DNA from: Bacteroidaceae bacterium
GTDB lineage: Bacteria; Bacteroidota; Bacteroidia; Bacteroidales; Bacteroidaceae
Direction: 5' to 3'
NCBI GenBank assembly: GCA_017555585.1
Contig: JAFZGA010000011.1
Coordinates: forward strand, 1-64,000
Length of the DNA: 64,000 nucleotides
Shown here: piece after piece, positions 16,573 through 24,527 of the stretch
Position numbering within the stretch: the stretch's first letter is position 1
Layout of the letters: every line of letters begins with the position of its first letter
The notes under the pieces: generated by a model
Told to the model about the DNA's origin: nothing
The model's input: the letters and a program-made list of their open reading frames with translations, nothing else
The model's database searches: none
Program-made: the position numbers and the translations under genes

Positions 16573-17472
16573 TTATTGGTAAAGTGTTCCTGTGTTGACA
16601 ACCGGTGTCGCAGCTCTGTCGCTTGTGAGGACAACCATGAGATTGCTTACCATAGCAGCCTTTTTCTCCTCGTCGAGGTTGATGATCTCCTTTTCTGACA
16701 GTTGTTCAAGTGCCATTTGTACCATTCCTACTGCACCTTCAACAATTTTATGACGCGCAGCAACCATTGCTGTGGCTTGCTGACGCTGCAACATGGCACT
16801 TGCAATCTCTGGAGCGTATGCCAGGTAGCTTATTCGTGCTTCCATAACCTCAATGCCGGCTATTGCAAGACGTTCAGCAAGTGATTTCTCCAGCAGTTCG
16901 TTGACCTCTTCGCCACCGTTACGCAAAGTGATGCTTGCGTCCTCATTCTCAAGATTGTCGTATGGGTATGCGCCTGCGAGGTTACGGATTGCGGCTTCGC
17001 TCTGCACATCAACGAATCGTGAATAGTTATCGACTTCAAATGATGCCTTGAATGTATCTTTCACTTTCCATACAAGTACAGCTCCAATCATTATGGGGTT
17101 ACCCATGAGGTCATTCACCTTTATAGGCTCTCCATTAAGATTTCTTGCACGTAATGATATGCTCTTTTTCGAAGCAAAAGGGTTGTAATAGAAGAAACCG
17201 TTCTTTATAACTGTACCTTCGTATTTTCCAAAGAAGGTAATTACAGTACTCTCATTGGGGTTTACTACGAAAAGTCCGCACATAAGGACTATAAATACCA
17301 GAGCGGCAATAAACATCAGTCCCCACCAATCGGAATGTCCATTAGAAAGCATGGCTATCGGTAGGGCAATACAGGCAACCGTACCGATCAATGATGTAAA
17401 TAAAATAAACCAACCGTTTGCAGGGTTAATAAATTTTTCGGTACCCTGAACCTTTGCATTAACGTTCTCCAT
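16573..17472 (-). CDS. SPFH/band-7 domain membrane protein
   Basis: A 299-residue protein with two N-terminal hydrophobic segments (residues ~20-42 and ~50-70). An SPFH domain (~75-240) follows, starting VVNPNESTVITFFGKYEGTV and including the block EVMEARISYLAYAPEIASAML. The C-terminal part contains an amphipathic helix rich in Glu/Gln/Ala (MLQRQQATAMVAARHKIVEG). SPFH proteins form large membrane-associated rings, often with a partner protease, but no NfeD-type gene is present here. It is the first gene of a three-gene operon with a promoter at 17508-17539. Confidence 0.88.
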   Translation of the reverse strand: MENVNAKVQGTEKFINPANGWFILFTSLIGTVACIALPIAMLSNGHSDWWGLMFIAALVFIVLMCGLFVVNPNESTVITFFGKYEGTVIKNGFFYYNPFASKKSISLRARNLNGEPIKVNDLMGNPIMIGAVLVWKVKDTFKASFEVDNYSRFVDVQSEAAIRNLAGAYPYDNLENEDASITLRNGGEEVNELLEKSLAERLAIAGIEVMEARISYLAYAPEIASAMLQRQQATAMVAARHKIVEGAVGMVQMALEQLSEKEIINLDEEKKAAMVSNLMVVLTSDRAATPVVNTGTLYQ

Positions 17473-17507
17473 AATCGCGAATTTAAAATGATATTATTTT
17501 GATATCA

Positions 17508-17539
17508 CAAAAATAGAACACCAAATATTAACATGCAAA
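17508..17539 (-). promoter_or_regulatory. Promoter of the SPFH operon
   Basis: On the minus strand TTTG (17539-17536), a 20-base spacer and TATTTTTG (17515-17508) match the Bacteroidetes consensus exactly, 35 bases before the start codon at 17472. Confidence 0.65.
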
Positions 17540-17550
17540 TTTTTTGTCGA

Positions 17551-18783
17551 TTATTTTAAATTACAGTCCATGTATTCATATCCAAGTCCGTTTATTGCAG
17601 ATATGATCTTGTTGTTGTCTATATTCTCGCCCTCTATATATGCAACTCCTTCTGACAATTCTACATGCACTGAACTTACACCCTCAATCCTACTTAGTGC
17701 CTTTTCAACATTTGCCTTGCAATGGTTGCACATCATTCCGTTGATTCTGAACTTCTTTTGTGTCATAGCTCCCTTTTTCCCTTTCTTGAATTTCAATATG
17801 AACCCAATGCTAAGCAGTGTTACAAAGATAATGCTCGATGCGGTCTGCCACCATGGTGTTACGACATTGCAGCAACCTGCCACATGCTTGTGGGTAATAT
17901 TGCTGAACCATTCTGCCGGCAGGGCGTAGTCTATAAGCAATCCAAAGCCTATAGCACCTGTTATTATTGTAACAAGGTATGTTATCAGTGTCTTACGTCC
18001 AAGAACTTTGTTCACAACAAGTATTGTTGCCATGTTTGTTGCCGGTCCAGCCATAAGAAGTACCAGTGCAGCGCCCGGTGAAAGTCCTTTTAGCATCAGT
18101 GCCGCTGCAATGGGAACGGAGCCTGTGGCACATAGATACATCGGTATTGACATAGCAAGTATAATGAGCATATTCAATAACGGATAGCTGTTCAGTGCTA
18201 CAAAGAAATTGTCAGGAACTAAAACGGTTATAACTGCTGCAGCAACAAGGCCTATCACAATCCATTTTCCGATATCCTGTATCATTTCTATGAATCCATA
18301 ACGGAACATGCCGATTATTTTCTTTACAATACTCTTGTTTTCTGCCGTTTGTACGGTTTGTGGTGTTGCATCGTGTCCGTTCTTGCATATCCTGTTTGTG
18401 ATGGTACCGCCAACAATGGCTGTAATGAATGCAACGATAGGACGTATGACAGCAAACGGGATACCTATAACAGATGCTGTGGCAAGAATGGAGTCTACTC
18501 CTGTCTGTGGAGTGGATATGAGAAATGATACGGTAGCTCCTTTTGATGCTCCTTCACGATATATCGATGTGGCAGTAGGTATAACTCCGCACGAACAGAG
18601 TGGCAACGGTATTCCAAAGAGTGCAGCCCACAGCACCGAACTGAAATTGTTGCGTGACAACTTGTCTGCATATATGCGACGCGGTACAAATTCGTGCAAT
18701 ATACCTGCTATGAGAAAACCCAATAGCAGATATGGGGTCATCTCGTTAAGTAAATCAATAAGTGGTGTGATGTATTTTTCCAT
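17551..18783 (-). CDS. Cu/Zn-type efflux permease (SO_0444/DUF318 family) with C-terminal HMA domain
   Basis: A 410-residue protein. Residues ~5-330 form about eight membrane helices of the DUF318/ArsP-like permease family, with the characteristic PLCSCGVIPTATS loop near residue 60 and a related CATGSVPIAAAL loop near residue 217. A His/Cys-rich loop HKHVAGCC follows near 300. Residues ~345-410 are a heavy-metal-associated domain with the metal motif MMCNHCKANVEKAL. SO_0444-type proteins are linked to Cu or Zn efflux, and the HMA tail fits delivery of a soft metal. A 12-6-12 palindrome overlaps the promoter, as expected for control by a metal sensor. The metal specificity is not known. Confidence 0.87.
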   Translation of the reverse strand: MEKYITPLIDLLNEMTPYLLLGFLIAGILHEFVPRRIYADKLSRNNFSSVLWAALFGIPLPLCSCGVIPTATSIYREGASKGATVSFLISTPQTGVDSILATASVIGIPFAVIRPIVAFITAIVGGTITNRICKNGHDATPQTVQTAENKSIVKKIIGMFRYGFIEMIQDIGKWIVIGLVAAAVITVLVPDNFFVALNSYPLLNMLIILAMSIPMYLCATGSVPIAAALMLKGLSPGAALVLLMAGPATNMATILVVNKVLGRKTLITYLVTIITGAIGFGLLIDYALPAEWFSNITHKHVAGCCNVVTPWWQTASSIIFVTLLSIGFILKFKKGKKGAMTQKKFRINGMMCNHCKANVEKALSRIEGVSSVHVELSEGVAYIEGENIDNNKIISAINGLGYEYMDCNLK

Positions 18784-18790
18784 ATGTTAA

Positions 18791-18821
18791 ATCTTTGCAT
18801 AGCTTGAACTATGCAAAGATA
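18791..18821 (-). promoter_or_regulatory. Palindrome overlapping the efflux gene promoter
   Basis: ATCTTTGCATAG and CTATGCAAAGAT form a perfect 12-bp inverted repeat with a 6-base spacer (18791-18820). Read on the minus strand, TATCTTTG (18821-18814), a consensus -7 box, lies in the first arm, so a bound dimer would block transcription. It could also fold as an RNA hairpin at the transcript 5' end. No regulator gene is adjacent. Confidence 0.6.
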
Positions 18822-18864
18822 ACTTTTTTGTCCGGTTGCCTATGTAATGATTTATTGTTAAAAA

Positions 18865-20166
18865 CTATCTGTTTTTATTATTTTCTATGATACGCAGGTT
18901 GACCTGTGCCTGTTCGTCGCCCATCTCAGCAGCCTTTGTAAATGCACGTTCTGCCGCATGACGATGATGACGACGGTATTCCATTACTCCAAGAAGGTTG
19001 AGTGCGCGTGGATCATTGCCGTACTGCTTCAAATCTTCTATCAGTTTGTGGTAGTCAGGATGCGGATTGCTTATCAGCTCATCTACAATTCCGTTTATGG
19101 CATATGCTATGCTGTCCGGCTTGTTGTCGTAATATATACCCGAGCAACATGCCATGCGGTGTGCAGGGAACATTCTTTCAACCAATTCACGGTATATGGT
19201 ACCATTATTGTATCTCTTGAGTATCTGTTCGCGTTTCTGCGGTGATTTTTCTGCTTTAAGCATTGATATCAGTTCGTTGCCGTCTGATGTTTTCATGCTT
19301 CTGATATCATTATATATCATTTCCCAACTCTTGCCACCATCGGCTATTTCAAAAATGGAGTCAGGAAGGTTATGATGGCTCTTGATATGGTCACGCAAGG
19401 CTTTTGCACGTGCGTATCCTAATCCGTTGCTTGCCGTTTCCGACCCGTCAGGTGATGTGTAGCCCACTATATGTACGGCTTCGATGGATGTTGTACTGTC
19501 TGCGAGGACATCGTTGATGATATCCATCAATTCCTCTATGGAATTCGCATTCTGTAAATATTCCGGGTTGAGCTTTGAACTGTTTGTTACGTAACGTACA
19601 ACGCTGGGAGTTATGTTGGCCATACCTGCATTTTCATTACTTAACGGGGTGTATTTGCTCATGTTCATGACATGGGAGTGTTCCGCTGCGATGTGGTCGG
19701 CTATGCTTCGTGCCGATTCAACTCTGTGGCAACTCATTGATGGTGCCTGAGGCATTGCGATTGCAACGGTGTCGTATGTCTTTTGGCATCCCTTTCTGTT
19801 ATAGTACTCACAGTATGTTACTCCATAGAGAGTGTCGTTCATTGCATTTTCTGGAATACTCAACGTACATTCTTCCCAACCGCATGGTGAGATTTTGGGT
19901 GAGTTTCCGTATCTTTTTACATATCTTTTGTTGTAGCGCTTTCCATGATAATGGCGTGCCGCGGAACTTATACATGTGTCAGGCGTACACAGGTGTGTTA
20001 CTACAAGCATTCCGTCATCGGACGGGAGTTTGGGTGTGTTATAGTCAAAAGTAAAATGCCAGCAGCTGTCGTTATGTGCTGCATTATATCTCTCCGGGCT
20101 GATCTGTGCATGTGATGCAATGCAAGCAAATGCCATCAATGTAAAGAAGAAAATGTTGGGTCTCAT
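18865..20166 (-). CDS. Exported OmpA-domain protein with C-terminal TPR/Sel1-like repeat
   Basis: A 433-residue protein with a signal peptide (residues 1-21, ending ASHAQ). The N-terminal ~180 residues are rich in Cys, His and Tyr and resemble no domain I know. Residues ~185-310 have an OmpA-C-like fold, with VHIVGYTSPDGSETASNGLGYARA matching the peptidoglycan-binding loop (G-x-T/S-x-x-G; N-x-x-L/Y-x-x-x-R-A). Near the C-terminus NLLGVMEYRRHHRHAAERAF is a TPR-like helix pair. There is no obvious beta barrel, so it may be a periplasmic anchor protein. Confidence 0.7.
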   Translation of the reverse strand: MRPNIFFFTLMAFACIASHAQISPERYNAAHNDSCWHFTFDYNTPKLPSDDGMLVVTHLCTPDTCISSAARHYHGKRYNKRYVKRYGNSPKISPCGWEECTLSIPENAMNDTLYGVTYCEYYNRKGCQKTYDTVAIAMPQAPSMSCHRVESARSIADHIAAEHSHVMNMSKYTPLSNENAGMANITPSVVRYVTNSSKLNPEYLQNANSIEELMDIINDVLADSTTSIEAVHIVGYTSPDGSETASNGLGYARAKALRDHIKSHHNLPDSIFEIADGGKSWEMIYNDIRSMKTSDGNELISMLKAEKSPQKREQILKRYNNGTIYRELVERMFPAHRMACCSGIYYDNKPDSIAYAINGIVDELISNPHPDYHKLIEDLKQYGNDPRALNLLGVMEYRRHHRHAAERAFTKAAEMGDEQAQVNLRIIENNKNR

Positions 20167-20228
20167 AAGGGTTTTGTTTAATTAATGAATAATTTACCCT
20201 TATAAAACGTATAAGACCTTGTTAAGGT

Positions 20229-20945
20229 TTATATCTGCTCTATTATATCCGGCAACATTTCAAGAGTTGGTATTACGCTTGTCGCTTCATGACCTTGAAC
20301 AATTGGTTCTTCTTCCCAACAGATGTTTTTCAACCAAACTGTCTTACATCCGAGTGTCGAAGAGGGGTATATGTCCTTGCGGTAGGAGTCGCCTATGACA
20401 ACAACGTCTTGTGCTTCTATTCCCATGCTTTCTACTCCCAAAGCAAAAAGAGCAGGATCCGGTTTGCGGATTCCTACGACCGACGATTCCACAATCTCAT
20501 TGAAAAATCCTGAAAGATTGAATTCCTCGAGTACAACCGGCATGTTGCCATAGAAGTTCGTCACGAGCACAAGAGGGTATCTGTATGACAATTTCTCAAT
20601 AATGCCACATGTGCTCTCCAATGTCTCTTTGACCTTGTTGTAACAACCGTCAGCAATTGTTTCTGCAACCTCTTTTTTGAAATTCTTTTCAGGAAAAATG
20701 TCACGCAGATAGTCAAAGTGAATGGCTATTTTTTTTCTCAGCAGTCTATGGAATGTATCGGTCTGCTCTATTACGGGATTTTTTGCAAGGAAGCGTTCGC
20801 CGTGGACATATGCTTCGCGATATGTGTCACGTGTGATGTCGATACCGGCCTTCTTGTATTGTTCCCATATGAATTCACCCCAATGTATTCCATTGGTGTC
20901 AATTGTGCCACCATAATCAAATATTATACCCTTAATTGAACTCAT
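20229..20945 (-). CDS. HAD-family hydrolase
   Basis: A 238-residue HAD hydrolase. Motif I is IFDYGGTID: the nucleophile Asp10 is present but the usual second Asp (DxD) is Gly, as in some HAD subgroups. Motif II is VTNFYG (Thr), motif III a Lys in GIRKPDPALF, and motif IV VVIGDSYRKDI. A helical cap lies between motifs I and II. It is the last gene of the seven-gene operon and overlaps the CDP-alcohol phosphotransferase gene by 14 bases, so translation is likely coupled. It may dephosphorylate a precursor or product of that pathway. Confidence 0.85.
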   Translation of the reverse strand: MSSIKGIIFDYGGTIDTNGIHWGEFIWEQYKKAGIDITRDTYREAYVHGERFLAKNPVIEQTDTFHRLLRKKIAIHFDYLRDIFPEKNFKKEVAETIADGCYNKVKETLESTCGIIEKLSYRYPLVLVTNFYGNMPVVLEEFNLSGFFNEIVESSVVGIRKPDPALFALGVESMGIEAQDVVVIGDSYRKDIYPSSTLGCKTVWLKNICWEEEPIVQGHEATSVIPTLEMLPDIIEQI

Positions 20946-21885
20946 ATCCCTGTTCTATTTTCTGTGTCAACCTTTTGCAGAGTGTCTCATGGCGGTATTG
21001 TGTATAAAAGAATAATGCCATAAGCACAACCATTTCAAAGAATATGTATATCCATAACTGGTCGATAAGCAATGCTATGAATAATGTTATGGCACGCGAA
21101 TTGAATGTAAGTATATTTGTGTATTTCATTAACGGCAAGCTTCCTTTGCGGAACTCTGTGCGTAGCGTTTGCGGAATCTCTGTGCCATATTTTGCATATA
21201 CCGTATTTATGAACTTCTGGAATCCGGGTGTCATTCTCTCCTGGTTCTCTACATAAGCGACATAGAAACTGAGGAACAGCTTCCAAAAGAATGTGGTGCG
21301 CCACGATGTCGCTTTGTACTCCTTTCTCTCCATGATGGAATTATGGAATTCGTGTCCGTTCTTTTCGTTGGAGAAATAGAGGTGTATGTTCCTGTAATAG
21401 TCTGCCAATTGGCATTGTGAACCATGTATCCAGAATCCGCAGAATGCAAGCAGGATCCATAGAATAACTCCCCAGTTATATTGCGGTGCGAACGGAATTG
21501 GGCTGTCGGTCTCTCTTACTGCAATGGCAAGATATATGAAGAAGAACCAGCAATCGCCGGCGAATCCGTCAAGAATGCGTCCCCACCGTGTCTTTTGTCC
21601 TGTTATGCGTGCAAGCTGTCCGTCAGTACTGTCGTATAGGTTCGCCCATATAAGTAGCAGGATGCCAAGCATGTTCCAACATAGGCTTTCCTGCATGAAG
21701 CATATGCCTGCGGCAACTCCCAGGAATATGGATGCTATGGTTATGACGTTGGGGTGAATGCCTCTGTTACGGAAAAACAGCGCGCATCGGAATCCTAAAG
21801 GACGGTAGAACCACATGTCAAGAAACTCCTCGGTGTCGACCGACTTTATGGACGCTCTGTATAACTCTTTGTCTTCCTCTTTCAT
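20932..21885 (-). CDS. CDP-alcohol phosphotransferase family membrane enzyme
   Basis: A 317-residue membrane protein with the family signature D-x2-D-G-x2-A-R-x8-G-x3-D-x3-D spelled DSTDGQLARITGQK ... GRILDGFAGD (residues ~85-111), all acidic metal ligands present. Several hydrophobic helices follow. Enzymes of this family move a phospho-alcohol from a CDP carrier to a second alcohol, making phospholipids or phosphodiester solutes. At 317 residues it is longer than PgsA or PssA, with an extra soluble loop (~150-230). Its tight packing with a nucleotidyltransferase and an ATP-grasp gene suggests that the CDP-linked donor is made by the neighbours. Substrates unknown. Confidence 0.85.
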   Translation of the reverse strand: MKEEDKELYRASIKSVDTEEFLDMWFYRPLGFRCALFFRNRGIHPNVITIASIFLGVAAGICFMQESLCWNMLGILLLIWANLYDSTDGQLARITGQKTRWGRILDGFAGDCWFFFIYLAIAVRETDSPIPFAPQYNWGVILWILLAFCGFWIHGSQCQLADYYRNIHLYFSNEKNGHEFHNSIMERKEYKATSWRTTFFWKLFLSFYVAYVENQERMTPGFQKFINTVYAKYGTEIPQTLRTEFRKGSLPLMKYTNILTFNSRAITLFIALLIDQLWIYIFFEMVVLMALFFYTQYRHETLCKRLTQKIEQGYEFN

Positions 21886-21891
21886 ATTGTG

Positions 21892-22710
21892 TTATCTCAA
21901 TGTATTCATTATTCTGTTGGCAATCTCTTTTGCCGCTTCGTCTCTTACGGATGAAAAGCTCGGGAAATCGTTTAAATCAATAAGCGAAATGTTCCCTTTT
22001 TCATCAACAATGCAATCTCCACCATATATGGTCAAGTTTGTCGCAGCTGCCGCTTTCGTTACGATATGCTGCATCTTGTCGGTATCGAAAGGGTAGTGCA
22101 TCGTCTCTCCGTTTATCTTTTCAAGCCCGAACTTGGTGCTCTCAACAACAGGGTAACTGTATGTGAAGTAGTTGTTTCCGATGCCGTAGAACTTTACAAT
22201 ATCGCCTTTGCAATGTGATGTATAGACAAAACTTTTTATGCCACGTTTGCGCATCTCCTCAATGGCTTTTATAGCTTCTTTGCTATTAGTGACATAGCAT
22301 ATGTCATTTTTATGGCAACTCCATCCCTCGCCACGCTTGATCCATGCTGGAAAAGTCAGGTTGTTGAAATCTTCCTCTTTTTCTACTATGCGGAACATCG
22401 GTTGAGGAATGCCGTGTTTTTCCAGGAGTTTCATGACTGTGATCCTGGAACAATTCTCTACCGATTCTGGAGTGTTGAAAACGGTGATGCCATGTTCTTG
22501 GGCAGCCTTGAGCTTCTTTAATACAACCGTACTTCTTGACATGTGGCATATTGCATCAATGTCTTGGGGTATCTCGCTGTTTTCGTCAATGGCAAAGACT
22601 GTAGCTCCCATTGCTGTAAGTTCCTTTGTAACGCACTCCAGGATGGCAGCATCATTGGCTGTCATGTTGGGAGAGTTTTCCGGGTTACGTGCTATTGTTA
22701 CAATCTTCAT
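21892..22710 (-). CDS. ATP-grasp (RimK-like) ligase
   Basis: A 272-residue protein of the ATP-grasp fold. The N-terminal domain (residues ~1-95) is followed by the ATP-binding subdomain (PAWIKRGEGWSCHKNDICYV, with the phosphate-contacting Lys) and a C-terminal Mg site ending GGDCIVDEKGNISLIDLND, which holds the Asp/Asn pair typical of RimK-like enzymes. It would join a carboxylate to an amine or other nucleophile using ATP. It starts inside the nucleotidyltransferase stop region (4-base overlap) and ends six bases before the CDP-alcohol phosphotransferase gene. I know no well-described pathway with this exact trio. Confidence 0.75.
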   Translation of the reverse strand: MKIVTIARNPENSPNMTANDAAILECVTKELTAMGATVFAIDENSEIPQDIDAICHMSRSTVVLKKLKAAQEHGITVFNTPESVENCSRITVMKLLEKHGIPQPMFRIVEKEEDFNNLTFPAWIKRGEGWSCHKNDICYVTNSKEAIKAIEEMRKRGIKSFVYTSHCKGDIVKFYGIGNNYFTYSYPVVESTKFGLEKINGETMHYPFDTDKMQHIVTKAAAATNLTIYGGDCIVDEKGNISLIDLNDFPSFSSVRDEAAKEIANRIMNTLR

Positions 22711-23408
22711 CTTTCTGCAATGAACAGTTCGGCTTTACGTATATCCTCGGCGTGGTCTATGTCTATGATTTTTCCAAGCGGGAATGCTTTCAGTTTCATT
22801 CCGCTCTCGACAAGCCTGCGCTGGAAATTGCGCATGCGGTGTGTACCGTCGGCCATGCATTGGTCAAGAATATCGAGCGCCTTGGGCGACAATCCGTATA
22901 TACCTCCCGAAATATAATGTGTTTCGGCTGTCGGGATGTCGCAGAATGCCGTTATCTCCATCTTTTCATCGGTAGCGATGTATAATGGCTTTTCATCATC
23001 GATGTAATCGGTAACAGCCATAATACCATCACCGTCGTACTCTTCGAATGTCTTTATGTAGCGTGCAAATTCATCTTCATGGAATAGTGTGTCTACCGTT
23101 GTCAGGCAGAATTTCTCCCCTTTAAGCAGTCCGCTCAGTGCATGCATGCTATGCATGGAACTTGGAGTGCTTTTTATGACTATGTTCAGTTCACACCCTG
23201 CATCAATGCTTTCAAGAAACTTGACAGTTTCGGGCTGTTGCTCGTTTACGATAATGTTGATGCTGCTTGCGCCGTTACGTACAAATATCCTTATGAGGCG
23301 TTCTATAATCGGAACGCCCTGAAGCTCGACCAATGGCTTGGGCTTCTCAATGCCTTCGCTGGCCAATCTCGATCCTTCACCTGCTGCTATTATGGCAAAT
23401 TTCATCAA
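22707..23408 (-). CDS. NTP-sugar/alcohol nucleotidyltransferase
   Basis: A 233-residue nucleotidyltransferase of the GT-A fold (NTP_transferase). The nucleotide loop AAGEGSRLASEGIEKPKPLVEL at residues ~7-28 has the G-x-G-x-R and K-P signature. LTTVDTLF near residue 100 provides the metal Asp. Resemblance to LicC/IspD/inositol-1-phosphate cytidylyltransferase-type proteins suggests CTP use, which would fit the CDP-alcohol phosphotransferase two genes on. It overlaps pdxA by four bases and the ATP-grasp gene by four bases. The activated alcohol is not known. Confidence 0.82.
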   Translation of the reverse strand: MMKFAIIAAGEGSRLASEGIEKPKPLVELQGVPIIERLIRIFVRNGASSINIIVNEQQPETVKFLESIDAGCELNIVIKSTPSSMHSMHALSGLLKGEKFCLTTVDTLFHEDEFARYIKTFEEYDGDGIMAVTDYIDDEKPLYIATDEKMEITAFCDIPTAETHYISGGIYGLSPKALDILDQCMADGTHRMRNFQRRLVESGMKLKAFPLGKIIDIDHAEDIRKAELFIAER

Positions 23409-24505
23409 TCCTCGTTGTCGGCTTGTTGCAGATTCAGACGGTTGCTGTCGTCACGTTTTTCGAAATACATCTTGCGCAATGGGTTACGGCGTGCATTGTC
23501 GTACATGTCGCGGTTGCGCATGATGTCTATAGCTGTATATATTGCCTGTCTGAATGAGTTCTCGTCAGCAACGCCTTTGCCTGCAATGTCGAGGGCTGTG
23601 CCGTGTGCAGGCGATGTACGTACAACAGATAGTCCTGCAGTGAAGTTTACACCGTCATTCATGGCAAGTGCCTTCATTGGAGCCAGGCCCTGATCGTGAT
23701 ACATTGCAAGTATAGCATCAAAGCATGCGTATTTACCACTTCCCATAAAACCGTCTACTGCAAATGGACCATAGCAGAAGATGCCATTGTCGTTCATCTT
23801 ACGTACTGTAGGTGCTATAACCTCTTGTTCTTCTGTACCAAGCAATCCGTTGTCACCTGCATGTGGGTTTAATGAAAGTACAGCAATCTTTGGTGCATCG
23901 ATGTTGAAGTCTCTCTTGAGGCTATTGTTCAGAAGGGTTATTTTCTCTTCAAGCAATTCCGGTGTTATTGCTGCTGGAATATCACGTAGCGGCATGTGTG
24001 ATGTTGCAACTGCAACCTTCATATCGCCACTGCACAGAATCATCAAAGCCTTCTCCTCGTTTCCGCAACGCTCCTGCAGATATTCTGTATGTCCCGGGAA
24101 ACTGAAGTTTTCGCTCTGTATTGAACTCTTGTTGATAGGGCATGTCACAAGCACGTCGATCTTGCCCTCCTGGCAATCCTTTGTTGCCATTTCAAGAGCC
24201 TGGAAAGCAGCCATTCCGGCTTCGTCAGTAATAGTTCCAAGTTCTATATGGAGTTCGTCGCTGTTGCAGTTGATGATGTTCAATTTCCCTGCCTGTGCTT
24301 CGCCGGCATGTCCTATGGCGTTGTATGGAGTCTCCATTTCGAGTGCCTTGCGGTGGTATGCGGCAGCTTTGGGTGAGCCATATACAATCGGTGTGCAGAT
24401 ATCGAACATTTCCTGGTTGTCGAATGCCTTGAGGATTATCTCGTAACCGATACCGTTTGTGTCACCCTGTGTGATTCCTACGCGGATATGTCTTTTGTCG
24501 CTCAT
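23405..24505 (-). CDS. pdxA: 4-hydroxythreonine-4-phosphate dehydrogenase
   Basis: A 366-residue PdxA that oxidises 4-phosphohydroxy-threonine with NAD in pyridoxal-phosphate synthesis. The N-terminal GITQGDTNGIGYEII block, TSHMPLRDIP and the metal-binding motif YHDQGLAPMKALAM, followed by VNFTAGLSVVRTSPAHGTA, are all typical. It lies 22 bases after the DUF4837 gene and overlaps the nucleotidyltransferase gene by four bases, so its expression is linked to the unknown phospho-alcohol pathway. Whether that link is functional (B6 or an alternative PdxA substrate) is open. Confidence 0.94.
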   Translation of the reverse strand: MSDKRHIRVGITQGDTNGIGYEIILKAFDNQEMFDICTPIVYGSPKAAAYHRKALEMETPYNAIGHAGEAQAGKLNIINCNSDELHIELGTITDEAGMAAFQALEMATKDCQEGKIDVLVTCPINKSSIQSENFSFPGHTEYLQERCGNEEKALMILCSGDMKVAVATSHMPLRDIPAAITPELLEEKITLLNNSLKRDFNIDAPKIAVLSLNPHAGDNGLLGTEEQEVIAPTVRKMNDNGIFCYGPFAVDGFMGSGKYACFDAILAMYHDQGLAPMKALAMNDGVNFTAGLSVVRTSPAHGTALDIAGKGVADENSFRQAIYTAIDIMRNRDMYDNARRNPLRKMYFEKRDDSNRLNLQQADNED

Positions 24506-24527
24506 TATGCTTAATATTTAAATGTCC

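Noticed and set aside
16462-18790. Plus-strand frames opposite the SPFH and efflux genes
   Set aside because: They are antisense shadows of clearly recognisable minus-strand genes and have no independent support.
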